DNA of 41,837 nucleotides from positions 1 to 41,837 of the forward strand of contig CAIPAT010000377.1 in the NCBI GenBank assembly GCA_903863035.1, in the 5' to 3' direction. Made by a program: the position numbers and the translations under genes. The notes beneath the pieces are model-generated. The model was not told where the DNA came from and made no database searches. It saw only the letters and a list, made by a program, of their open reading frames with translations. This DNA is from an uncultured Lentisphaeria bacterium. Its GTDB lineage: Bacteria; Verrucomicrobiota; Lentisphaeria; Victivallales; Victivallaceae. Position 1 is the stretch's first letter, and every line of letters begins with the position of its first letter. Below are positions 34,852 through 41,837 of the stretch, piece by piece.

Positions 34852-34880
34852 TTGAAATGCGCTGCCCGTCTTACTATATT
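34852..34880 (+). promoter_or_regulatory. Promoter of trmO, implying a leaderless mRNA
   Basis: TTGAAA (34852-34857) and TATATT (34875-34880) are exactly 17 bp apart. Transcription would start within a few bases of the ATG at 34886, and no ribosome-binding site is seen before that ATG. Confidence 0.6.
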
Positions 34881-34885
34881 GGGCT

Positions 34886-35722
34886 ATGAATAATATTGAT
34901 ATAAAGACAACTTTGCAGACAGCGGAAACAGACAAAACATTTGCATTCAAACCGATCGGTTGTGTGCGCTGCGCACAAAAGTACCGTTATGAAGCGCCGC
35001 GGCAGGCGGTGTTCGCCAACAATGAAGGAATCATCCGGTTGAATCCGGATAATAATTTCGTGCAGGCGGTGCGTGATTTGACCGGATTTGACCGGCTGTG
35101 GGTCATCTATTGTTTCCACCTGAACAGCGACTGGAAACCGCTGGTACGGCCTCCGGTTGCAGTCAATAAAGAAAAGATCAGCGTGTTTGCGACTCGTTCG
35201 CCGCACCGGCCCAACCCGATTGGAATGAGTTGTGTAGAGCTGGTAAAGATAGACGGGCTGGACGTGCATATTCGCAATTTCGATATGCTGAATAATACTC
35301 CGGTACTTGATTTGAAACCTTATATTCCAGCGGCTGACGCCTTTCCGGAAGCTCGTACCGGCTGGCTGGCAAACGCTGCATTCGAACAATACGACGTTAT
35401 TTTCACCAGCCAGTCGTCAGCAAAGGCGGCGTGGATTTTCAACGCTTACGGGCTGGATTTGAAAAAATTCTGCGAAGTGCAGTTGTCCCATGATCCATTG
35501 AATGAATCAAGAAAAAGGATTTCCGCCGGCAAAACACCCGAGGAATTCACCATTGCCTGCCGGACCTGGCGGATATTGTTCAAACTGGACGAACCGGGGA
35601 AACGCATTGAAATCACCGGCGTCAAATCCGGCTATATGACGGAGGAACTTGCCATCTCCGCGCCGGACCCATACGTCGACAAAACTGTCCACCGCGAATT
35701 TCTGCTTCACTTTCAGGAATAA
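34886..35722 (+). CDS. trmO: tRNA (N6-threonylcarbamoyladenosine37-N6)-methyltransferase TrmO
   Basis: TrmO methylates the t6A37 base of threonine tRNAs using S-adenosylmethionine. The 278-residue protein has the family marks FKPIGCVRC near the start, LTGFDRLWVIYCFHLN, and the signature FATRSPHRPNPIGMSCVELVKIDG, followed by VLDLKPYIPAADAFPEARTGW. An N-terminal extension of about 20 residues is present, and the C-terminal region is as in the long YaeB type. No ribosome-binding site precedes the ATG and the promoter lies right against it, so the message is probably leaderless. The 3' end overlaps convergent prmC by 10 bases. Confidence 0.92.
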   Translation: MNNIDIKTTLQTAETDKTFAFKPIGCVRCAQKYRYEAPRQAVFANNEGIIRLNPDNNFVQAVRDLTGFDRLWVIYCFHLNSDWKPLVRPPVAVNKEKISVFATRSPHRPNPIGMSCVELVKIDGLDVHIRNFDMLNNTPVLDLKPYIPAADAFPEARTGWLANAAFEQYDVIFTSQSSAKAAWIFNAYGLDLKKFCEVQLSHDPLNESRKRISAGKTPEEFTIACRTWRILFKLDEPGKRIEITGVKSGYMTEELAISAPDPYVDKTVHREFLLHFQE

Positions 35723-36573
35723 GACGAGCTGGTTTTACCGGCGACGAAGCGGTCATGACGATTGTAATCCTGAATTACATTGATATCCACATATCTGCCG
35801 GATGCTGACATAAAATCTTTTACCGCAGCTCCCTGAGTCGCACCGATTTCAAAGATTATCCTGCCGTCAGACTTCATGAAGTCCGGCGCGGAAATGACGG
35901 CGCGATGGATGATTGCCAGCCCGTCATCTTCCGCCTGCAAGGCCAGTTCCGGCTCATAATCTTTGACATCGGCGGACAATTGCTGATACTCTGACGGACT
36001 GATATACGGCAGATTGGCGGTAATGTAATCAAAACGACGGCCGGCTAACGCGGCAAACAAATCGCTGCGAAAAATTTGAACATTGTCCAGTTTCCACTCC
36101 CTGCGGTTTTCTTCGGCAATCTTAAGCGCCGGACGGCTGACGTCAACACCGGTTACTTTCAAATCCCGGCGCTCATAAGCGATTGCCAGTGCAATCGTGC
36201 CGCAGCCGATACCCAGATCGCAAATTTCGGCGTCCTGCGGAGCTTCGCGGCAGACTTTTTCCACCAGCAGTTCAGTTTCAGGGCGTGGAATCAGGACTCC
36301 AGGGGCGACGTGAAACCACATATTCATAAAATATGCTTTGCCAAAGATGTATTGCAACGGTTCATGTTTCAGACGGCGTTCAACAATTCTTTCAAGAAGC
36401 TCTACTTTATCGTCAGAAATAATCTTTTCCCTGTTATCTGCAAGCCGTCCGCGGGAGAGACCAAGTTCTTCCATAAGTATAAGTTCAGATTCATTGGCGG
36501 CGTTTTCAATGCCGACAGCATCCAGCCGGATTTTAATGATTTCGAGTAATGTTCCGACTGTAACGGCATCCAT
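35713..36573 (-). CDS. prmC: Peptide chain release factor N5-glutamine methyltransferase
   Basis: PrmC methylates the Gln of the GGQ motif in release factors RF1 and RF2. The 286-residue protein has the N-terminal helical domain with EPLQYIFGKAYFMNMWFHVAPGVLIPRPETELLVE, the SAM site ICDLGIGCGTIALAIAYE, and an active-site loop YITANLPYISPSE. The usual NPPY is NLPY here, a known variant in several phyla but less common. It is convergent with trmO (10-base overlap) and 26 bp downstream of a small unknown gene in the same direction. The prfA gene is not in the window. Confidence 0.93.
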   Translation of the reverse strand: MDAVTVGTLLEIIKIRLDAVGIENAANESELILMEELGLSRGRLADNREKIISDDKVELLERIVERRLKHEPLQYIFGKAYFMNMWFHVAPGVLIPRPETELLVEKVCREAPQDAEICDLGIGCGTIALAIAYERRDLKVTGVDVSRPALKIAEENRREWKLDNVQIFRSDLFAALAGRRFDYITANLPYISPSEYQQLSADVKDYEPELALQAEDDGLAIIHRAVISAPDFMKSDGRIIFEIGATQGAAVKDFMSASGRYVDINVIQDYNRHDRFVAGKTSSSYS

Positions 36574-36599
36574 TGGAGCCTCCCGGGATTGTCAACTTA

Positions 36600-36851
36600 T
36601 CAACTGCGGGCATCGTTAATGATATCAATAAGTTCTTTAGGAGAAACTTCCTCCAGGGCCTTGCCCTTGACGGACAGTTTTTCATTTACTTTAATTGCTG
36701 TTTCAGTCATACGCTCATGAGTCTCTTCGGAACCGCCCATCATTACAAAATTATCGCCTTTGGTGATGCGGGTATGGCCGTCTTTATTGTCCAGCCCGAC
36801 TCCCATGAGCATTGCTTGTCGCTTTTTTGACCCGCCGCGGGGAACAACCAT
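36600..36851 (-). CDS. Small protein of unknown function, 83 residues
   Basis: The start is taken as the ATG at 36851, with GGAG eight bases upstream; a TTG two codons earlier would be too close to it. The protein begins MVVPRGGSKKRQAMLMGVGLDNKD, then GHTRITKGDNFVMMGGSEETHERM, and ends in an acidic helix (SPKELIDIINDARS). No membrane segment or signal peptide is visible. I do not recognise a family. It shares direction with prmC and may be co-transcribed with it. The compact, codon-sensible composition and good ribosome-binding site argue that it is real. Confidence 0.65.
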   Translation of the reverse strand: MVVPRGGSKKRQAMLMGVGLDNKDGHTRITKGDNFVMMGGSEETHERMTETAIKVNEKLSVKGKALEEVSPKELIDIINDARS

Positions 36852-37001
36852 TTTCAAAACTCCTTATATTTCAATAATAATATTTCATATTTAATATAAT
36901 ACCATTATGCCATAAACTCAACCGGTGCTCTGTAAAGCTAAAAATTGCACAATCGCTTAGCGGTTATCTTCTGCGGAATTTCCTTGAATCTGTAAAAAGA
37001 C

Positions 37002-37028
37002 TTGACCTTATTCAGAATATCAGGTCAA
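37002..37028. repeat. Inverted repeat upstream of the transketolase genes
   Basis: TTGACCT (37002-37008) pairs with AGGTCAA (37022-37028), with an inner TATTC-A-GAATA. It lies about 100 bp upstream of the surface-sugar cluster and could be a regulator-binding site, or a hairpin at the cluster boundary. Confidence 0.45.
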
Positions 37029-37126
37029 ATTCAAAAAAAACCATTTTTTTAATTCTTGAAAAATTATTATTGGGGATTAAATTGCTATATTGCTTACAGA
37101 ATATTTATGTTTTTTAAGGATATGAC

Positions 37127-37933
37127 ATGTCTGACATTGACAAGCTCTGCAAAATAAAGACAGACTGTGTGAAAACGCTTTTAGGGCTGTACAAGAGAGC
37201 TAATGCCGGACACATAGGAGCTTCGCTTTCATGTCTAGATATACTTGTATGTCTGTTTTTTAACAGGATGAAAGAAAATGATAAGTTTGTCTTGTCCAAA
37301 GGGCATGCTGCTGCTGCATTATATACGGTTTTAGCAAAATCCGGGCGGATGCCGGAATCAGAACTTGAGTCTTTTTACAAAGATGGTACGCTTCTCGGGG
37401 CGCATCCGCCATGCAGCAGAAAGCTTGAAGGCATCACTTTCGGAACAGGAAGTCTCGGGCACGGGCTTTCGCTTGCGGGGGGAATTGCCCTTTCGAACAG
37501 GTTTTCCAGCAAAAAATTCAATGTATACTGCGTGCTTTCGGAAGGTGACTGCAATGAAGGTTCGACCTGGGAGGCAGCTCTTTTCGCGGCGCATCAGAAA
37601 CTTTCCAACCTTGTCGTCATAATTGATAACAACGGATTGCAGGGGTTTGGTAGAAGCAAAGATATCCTCGGACTGGAGCCTTTCGCAAAGAAGTGGGAGT
37701 CTTTTAATTTTGAGGTGGTTGAGGCTTCAGACGGCAATGATTTTAGCAGCCTACTTAATGCTTTTGAAAATGTGAAAAACCGCGATAATGGAAGTCCCAA
37801 ATGTATAATCGCAAAGACGGTCAAGGGTAGCGGAGTGTCTTTTATGGAAGATAAAATGGAATGGCACTACCTTCCTATGAATGAAGACCAGTACAAAATG
37901 GCGGTCTGTGAATCGGGAGCAAAAAATGCGTAA
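37127..37933 (+). CDS. Transketolase, N-terminal (thiamine diphosphate-binding) subunit
   Basis: This 268-residue protein is the N-terminal half of a transketolase, encoded as a separate subunit. SKGHAAAALYTVL and FGTGSLGHGLSLAGG are intact, and the thiamine diphosphate motif runs GDCNEGSTWEAALFAA (G140 on) to VIIDNNG. The C-terminal domain is absent and is supplied by the next gene, whose start overlaps by 8 bases. Split transketolases occur in archaea, in secondary metabolism and in surface-sugar clusters. The position beside an epimerase-glycosyltransferase fusion suggests a role in making an unusual sugar rather than the central pentose pathway. This is inference. Confidence 0.9.
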   Translation: MSDIDKLCKIKTDCVKTLLGLYKRANAGHIGASLSCLDILVCLFFNRMKENDKFVLSKGHAAAALYTVLAKSGRMPESELESFYKDGTLLGAHPPCSRKLEGITFGTGSLGHGLSLAGGIALSNRFSSKKFNVYCVLSEGDCNEGSTWEAALFAAHQKLSNLVVIIDNNGLQGFGRSKDILGLEPFAKKWESFNFEVVEASDGNDFSSLLNAFENVKNRDNGSPKCIIAKTVKGSGVSFMEDKMEWHYLPMNEDQYKMAVCESGAKNA

Positions 37934-38837
37934 GGAGTTTTCCGCGTCCATAGAAAAAATAGCGACCACAGATTCGATGGTAATTTTTCTGACGGGGGAT
38001 CTTGGATTTATGGCACTGGAAAATGTTCGGGCCGTGATGGGCGCAAGGTTCATCAATACAGGGGTTTCCGAGCAGAACATGGTGTCTCTCGCTGCGGGTC
38101 TTGCCTCGCAGGGCTATACCGTTTTATGTTACAGCATAGCCCCGTTTGCCGTATTTCGGCCAGCCGAGCAAATCAGGATCGATGTTTGTCTGCATAACAT
38201 GAATGTTAAAATTATCGGCAATGGCGGCGGTTACGGCTACGGTATTATGGGCGCGACTCATCACGCCATAGAAGACATTGCGGTTTTATCTTCATTCCAG
38301 AATATGAAATGCTACATTCCGTTCTGTAACGAGGATGTGAATGAAATAGTAAATGTAATGATGCAGAGAAAAGGCCCTTCGTATTTAAGGCTGGGCTTTG
38401 GCATCAAACCGGAAGGCCTTGATTTACCCGCTTACAGCGGCGTGAGAAAACTTAAAAGCGGTATAAAAATCACCATCGTAGGCTTAGGACCAGTTATTTT
38501 AAACGTGTTCAAAGCCATTGAAATGGATATCGGCACAGATATTGCGGATCTATTTGTTGTTTCCGAGATGCCGCTGGTTGAACTGCCGGCAATCTTGCTG
38601 AACAGCGTGAAAAAAACTGGGAAAGTACTGGTGGTTGAGGAACATGTAAGCAGAGGGGGCCTTGGAGAAAACCTGTCATTGCTTCTGCTTGAGAAGTCGG
38701 CCGGCTGCAAATTAGTACACCGGTTCGCTTGCGGTTACCCTGACGGATTGTATGGCAGTCAGGCATACCACCAGAAAAAAAGCGGCCTTGATCCGGAAGC
38801 AATATACAAAATAATTAAGGAACTGTCCAATGAATAA
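37926..38837 (+). CDS. Transketolase, C-terminal (pyrimidine-binding) subunit
   Basis: The start is ATG 37926, with GGGAG just before it, overlapping the preceding gene by 8 bases. The 303-residue protein has FINTGVSEQNMVSLAAGLASQGYTVLCYSIAPF, the E-Q-N region for the thiamine ring, then GNGGGYGYGIMGATHHAIED with the catalytic His pair, and a C-terminal domain with VVEEHVSRGGLGENLS. Together with the previous gene it completes one enzyme. Its own stop overlaps the next start by 8 bases in the same ATG...TAA manner, so the three genes are translationally coupled. Confidence 0.92.
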   Translation: MRKEFSASIEKIATTDSMVIFLTGDLGFMALENVRAVMGARFINTGVSEQNMVSLAAGLASQGYTVLCYSIAPFAVFRPAEQIRIDVCLHNMNVKIIGNGGGYGYGIMGATHHAIEDIAVLSSFQNMKCYIPFCNEDVNEIVNVMMQRKGPSYLRLGFGIKPEGLDLPAYSGVRKLKSGIKITIVGLGPVILNVFKAIEMDIGTDIADLFVVSEMPLVELPAILLNSVKKTGKVLVVEEHVSRGGLGENLSLLLLEKSAGCKLVHRFACGYPDGLYGSQAYHQKKSGLDPEAIYKIIKELSNE

Positions 38838-40845
38838 CGAGATGATATATTCCAACATATGGACTCCGGAAACGATAGAAGATGTTAAAAAGCTGTCGGG
38901 GCCTATCCTGATCGTCGGGGCCTCCGGATTTATTGGAGCAAAACTATATTTCAGCTTAAATAAAATTAGGGATGACGTTTACGCGTGTTCTAAAAACCCA
39001 CTGAACTGCTGGAGGCTTATTAATGCACATTCCCCGAAAATAATGAATGTCGACATCACGGATTTTGAAGGGTTGAGAGGCGCAATAAACACCATAAGGC
39101 CAATGACGGTGTTTAATCTGGCGGCTTACGGTGCCTACGCCAGACAATCGGACCCCGACAGGATACATCAGACCAATTATATCGGAACCCTGAACCTGCT
39201 GCGGGCTCTTTCGGACACCGGATGCAGCGCTTTTGTGCAGGCGGGAACTTCCTCGGAGTACGGCTTGAATTCAAAGTTCACGGATGAAAACGGGGAATTA
39301 ATTCCCAACAGCGATTATGCGGTATCCAAGACCGGAGCCGGTTACATTATAAAATATTACGGCAAGGTGCTCAATTTCCCGTGTGTCAATCTGCGGATTT
39401 ATTCGATCTTCGGACCGTGGGAGGAAAAAGACCGGCTTATACCCACGCTGATCGCCAGCGGATTAAAAGGGGTGTATCCGAACTTTGTCGACAGGTCTAT
39501 CGCCAGGGATTTTGTATATATTGACGATTGCACTGAGGCGATGGTCAAGGCGGCGCTTACAGTGTGCAAAACCAATCCGGGCATCTCCATCAATATCGCG
39601 TCCGGAGTTAAAACAACGATGGAGGATGTGGCGCGCACGGCCAAAAAGCTGTTCAATATCAGCCGGGAGCCGGAATTCGGTTCCATGGTGAACCGGAAAT
39701 GGGATATCACGGAATGGTACGGGAATCCGCAGTTGGCGGAAAAACTGATGGGCTGGAAATACAGAACCTCTTTTGAAGAAGGATTGAAAATCAATATTGA
39801 ATGGGAGAGGCAGACGACGGACATGTTCAAATATGTATCCCTGCCCAGCAAGCCCAAAAAGATTTCAGCGGTCATCGCGTGTTACAAAGACAGCAGATCA
39901 ATCCCGATACTGCATGAGCGGCTGACCAACGTATTCCGGCAGACGGGGAATGATTACGAGATAATCTTTGTAAACGACGCCAGCCCCGATAATGATTATG
40001 AAGTGATAAAAAATCTGTGCGAGAAAGACGCGCATGTGCTGGGCATATCTCATTCGCGGAACTTCGGTTCGCAATCGGCCTTTATGAGCGGAATGGAAGT
40101 TGCCTCCGGCAATGCGGTGGTTTTAATGGACGGCGACGGGCAGGATCCGCCGGAAATAATCGCGGATTTTGTTAAAAAATGGGAAGAAGGATACGAAATT
40201 GTCTACGGGCAGCGGATCAAAAGGGATGCGTCTTTCCACATGCAGTTCCTGTATAAGCTGTTTTACCGGATATTCAAGAAACTTTCTGATATAAATGTGC
40301 CGGTTGACGCCGGGGATTTCTCGCTGATGGACAGGAAAGTGGTGGATCACCTGCTCAAATTCACGGAGAAAGATATTTTCTTAAGAGGCCTTCGGGCATG
40401 GGTCGGATTCAAGCAGGCAGGCGTGCCGTACACCCGGCCAGAGAGACTCTTCGGCAAAAGTACGAATAATTTTTCAAAAAATATCTGGTGGGCCAAAAAA
40501 GGCATCTTCTCTTTTTCCATGAAGCCCCTGCACTATATTCAAAGCCTGGGAGCGCTTATTTTCTTTGTAACAATAATTCTTGGAGCTTTTTACCTGATAA
40601 ACTTTTTTATAAATCCGCCAAGCGCCAGGGGGGTAACCACGATTGTCCTGCTGATATTGGGGCTTGGCAGCATTCAGATCATCTCTATCAGCATACTGGG
40701 GGATTACATAGGAAAAATTACCGAAGAAGTCAAAAACCGGCCAAAATTTATCCGCGACAAGATAATTTACAACGGCAAGGTTTATGATAATGAAGAAAAC
40801 ATCATGAAAGTAATCGAGAAAATAGGACGCAACTATACGTCATGA
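38830..40845 (+). CDS. Fusion of SDR epimerase/dehydratase with GtrB-like GT2 glycosyltransferase
   Basis: Residues about 20-330 form an extended SDR: the nucleotide loop GASGFIG at 30-36, AAYGAYARQSDP, SSEYG, and the catalytic Y162-x-x-x-K166. Residues about 340-565 form a GT2 domain: ISAVIACYKDS, FVNDASPDND, LGISHSRNFGSQSAFMSGM and the metal-binding LMDGDGQDPPE (433-441). Two membrane segments near 569-592 and 601-626 close it, as in undecaprenyl- or dolichyl-phosphate glycosyltransferases such as GtrB and DPM1. The two halves are normally separate genes. The likely role is to make a nucleotide sugar and load it on the lipid carrier. It overlaps the preceding transketolase gene by 8 bases, so it is probably expressed with it. 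Confidence 0.88.
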   Translation: MNNEMIYSNIWTPETIEDVKKLSGPILIVGASGFIGAKLYFSLNKIRDDVYACSKNPLNCWRLINAHSPKIMNVDITDFEGLRGAINTIRPMTVFNLAAYGAYARQSDPDRIHQTNYIGTLNLLRALSDTGCSAFVQAGTSSEYGLNSKFTDENGELIPNSDYAVSKTGAGYIIKYYGKVLNFPCVNLRIYSIFGPWEEKDRLIPTLIASGLKGVYPNFVDRSIARDFVYIDDCTEAMVKAALTVCKTNPGISINIASGVKTTMEDVARTAKKLFNISREPEFGSMVNRKWDITEWYGNPQLAEKLMGWKYRTSFEEGLKINIEWERQTTDMFKYVSLPSKPKKISAVIACYKDSRSIPILHERLTNVFRQTGNDYEIIFVNDASPDNDYEVIKNLCEKDAHVLGISHSRNFGSQSAFMSGMEVASGNAVVLMDGDGQDPPEIIADFVKKWEEGYEIVYGQRIKRDASFHMQFLYKLFYRIFKKLSDINVPVDAGDFSLMDRKVVDHLLKFTEKDIFLRGLRAWVGFKQAGVPYTRPERLFGKSTNNFSKNIWWAKKGIFSFSMKPLHYIQSLGALIFFVTIILGAFYLINFFINPPSARGVTTIVLLILGLGSIQIISISILGDYIGKITEEVKNRPKFIRDKIIYNGKVYDNEENIMKVIEKIGRNYTS

Positions 40846-40944
40846 AAAATTTAGAGCAATAACCGTTATATACAATAAAGCAATGAAGACAGTATTTTGT
40901 CTTGAGCGGTCTGTTTTACCGCAGAAAAAGAGGAGATAAGCCCG

Positions 40945-41667
40945 ATGGCCATTCAGGATAATAGAGGATATAATCAGAAGTACAAACCTTCCATGGCCCT
41001 TGAGTTGAGGGAGCAGAGAAGATGCGGTTACATATTGAACAAAATGGAGCCTGATCCGGAGAAAAAAATACTTGAAATCGGCTGTGGAACCGGAGAATTG
41101 GCATATATGATGGCTCAAAAAACGAACTGTAAAATCCTGGGCGTGGATATCTGCGTCCCCTTCATTGAGCAGGCCCGGAAAAACTTCTGCCTTCCCAACC
41201 TTGAATTTAAAGTCCTTGATTTTAATGACGCGGATAATCTGAAGAAAGCAACGGAAGAACAACGGTTTGATTATGTTGTCGGCAACGGAATACTCCACCA
41301 CCTTTATTATAATATGGATGAAGCGCTGGTCAATATTAATTCACTGCTGAAAACCGGCGGGAAAATTATTTTTCTTGAACCGAATTTTTACAATCCATAC
41401 TGTCTGGTTATTTTCAAAATCAAGTTTTTCAGAAAACTGGCGCGGCTTGAACCGGGCGAAACAACATTTACGAAAAAACACATTACTAAAAAACTTGAGA
41501 AAGCATTTTTTTCTGATATCGAGGTTGAGTATCGTGACTTTCTGGTGCCGGGCACCCCGGACTTTCTGATAAAGCCGGTAGTACTGCTGGGGGATATGAT
41601 CGAAAAGATCCCTGTATTAAATATGCTGGCTCAATCTATATACATATCCGCGCGTAAACGGAATTAA
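40945..41667 (+). CDS. Class I SAM-dependent methyltransferase
   Basis: The 240-residue protein has the class I motifs: motif I KILEIGCGTGELAYMM (residues about 41-56), motif II ILGVDICVPFIEQA, and motif IV-like FDYVVGNGILHHL, followed by LKTGGKIIFLEPN. GAGGAG precedes the start. The target is not indicated, but it lies 99 bp after an epimerase-glycosyltransferase gene in a surface-sugar cluster, so methylation of a sugar or a glycolipid is plausible. The C-terminal half (GDMIEKIPVLNMLAQS) lacks a transmembrane segment. Other substrates remain possible. Confidence 0.85.
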   Translation: MAIQDNRGYNQKYKPSMALELREQRRCGYILNKMEPDPEKKILEIGCGTGELAYMMAQKTNCKILGVDICVPFIEQARKNFCLPNLEFKVLDFNDADNLKKATEEQRFDYVVGNGILHHLYYNMDEALVNINSLLKTGGKIIFLEPNFYNPYCLVIFKIKFFRKLARLEPGETTFTKKHITKKLEKAFFSDIEVEYRDFLVPGTPDFLIKPVVLLGDMIEKIPVLNMLAQSIYISARKRN

Positions 41668-41710
41668 TAAAATGCCAATTAACAAATCATGCTATAAAAT
41701 AATGAACAAC

Positions 41711-41730
41711 CCCGGGGCAGAGCCCCGAGG
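41711..41730. terminator. GC-rich hairpin after the methyltransferase
   Basis: CGGGGC-AGA-GCCCCG (41713-41727) is a strong small hairpin without a following T-run. It lies about 45 bp after the stop codon. It may be a processing hairpin or a common intergenic repeat rather than a classical terminator. Confidence 0.4.
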
Positions 41731-41837
41731 TATCGAAGACAAAAACAGCGTATTCAGAAGTCAAAGCGCAATTGACCATCATATAGTTTTTTGTATTCTT
41801 CTTGCGTATTTCCCTGCCCTGCTATATACTTCTTAAT

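Overview
This window looks like chromosomal DNA from a member of the Lentisphaerota (Victivallales-like; PVC superphylum). The main clues are two pseudopilin-like proteins with an [15 protein letters not shown] leader and a C-terminal H-x(n)-DG signature, each sitting beside secreted glycoside hydrolases and a sugar-type regulator, together with secretin-like proteins that have no surrounding secretion operon. The taxonomic call is an inference from gene style; no marker gene was compared.

Layout. (a) 1-8.4 kb is ordinary chromosome: tRNA-Cys, a 43-residue Cys-rich micro-protein, ogt, recN, an unknown secreted protein, and a leftward run serA-marC-pgl-larC. (b) 8.4-10.7 kb is a disturbed island: a class II Fic protein abutting a truncated IS1634-type transposase, bracketed by two imperfect 61-bp direct repeats. 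(c) 10.7-16.8 kb is a first carbohydrate module: a GntR/LacI-type regulator with a clear promoter and repeated heptamer operator candidate, a pseudopilin, and two secreted GH18 enzymes, the second carrying three F5/8C-type binding repeats. (d) 17.3-26 kb is housekeeping and envelope: gpsA-plsY, an M24 peptidase, a HAD phosphatase, a pair of secretin-like proteins, an M48 lipoprotein protease and a very short ferritin-like protein. (e) 26.3-34.8 kb is a second carbohydrate module: an AraC regulator, a pseudopilin, a large composite palindrome, a stand-alone binding-domain protein, two GH5 enzymes with the same N-terminal domain, two SGNH-type proteins and a cytoplasmic GH130. It resembles a beta-mannan or glucomannan depolymerisation locus. 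(f) 34.9-36.9 kb holds trmO, prmC and a small unknown gene. (g) 37.1-41.7 kb is a surface-sugar cluster: a split transketolase, a single-chain fusion of an SDR epimerase with a GtrB-like GT2, and a methyltransferase. The cluster may continue past the window end.

How the parts may fit. Modules (c) and (e) have the same order: regulator, pseudopilin, secreted CAZymes. In (e) the signal peptides put binding, backbone cleavage and possible deacetylation outside the cytoplasm, while GH130 lacks a signal peptide and would process imported oligosaccharides. No transporter, SusC/D pair, T2SS ATPase or platform protein is visible. The role of the pseudopilins in these modules is the most interesting open question. 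No CRISPR array, prophage or complete insertion sequence was seen.
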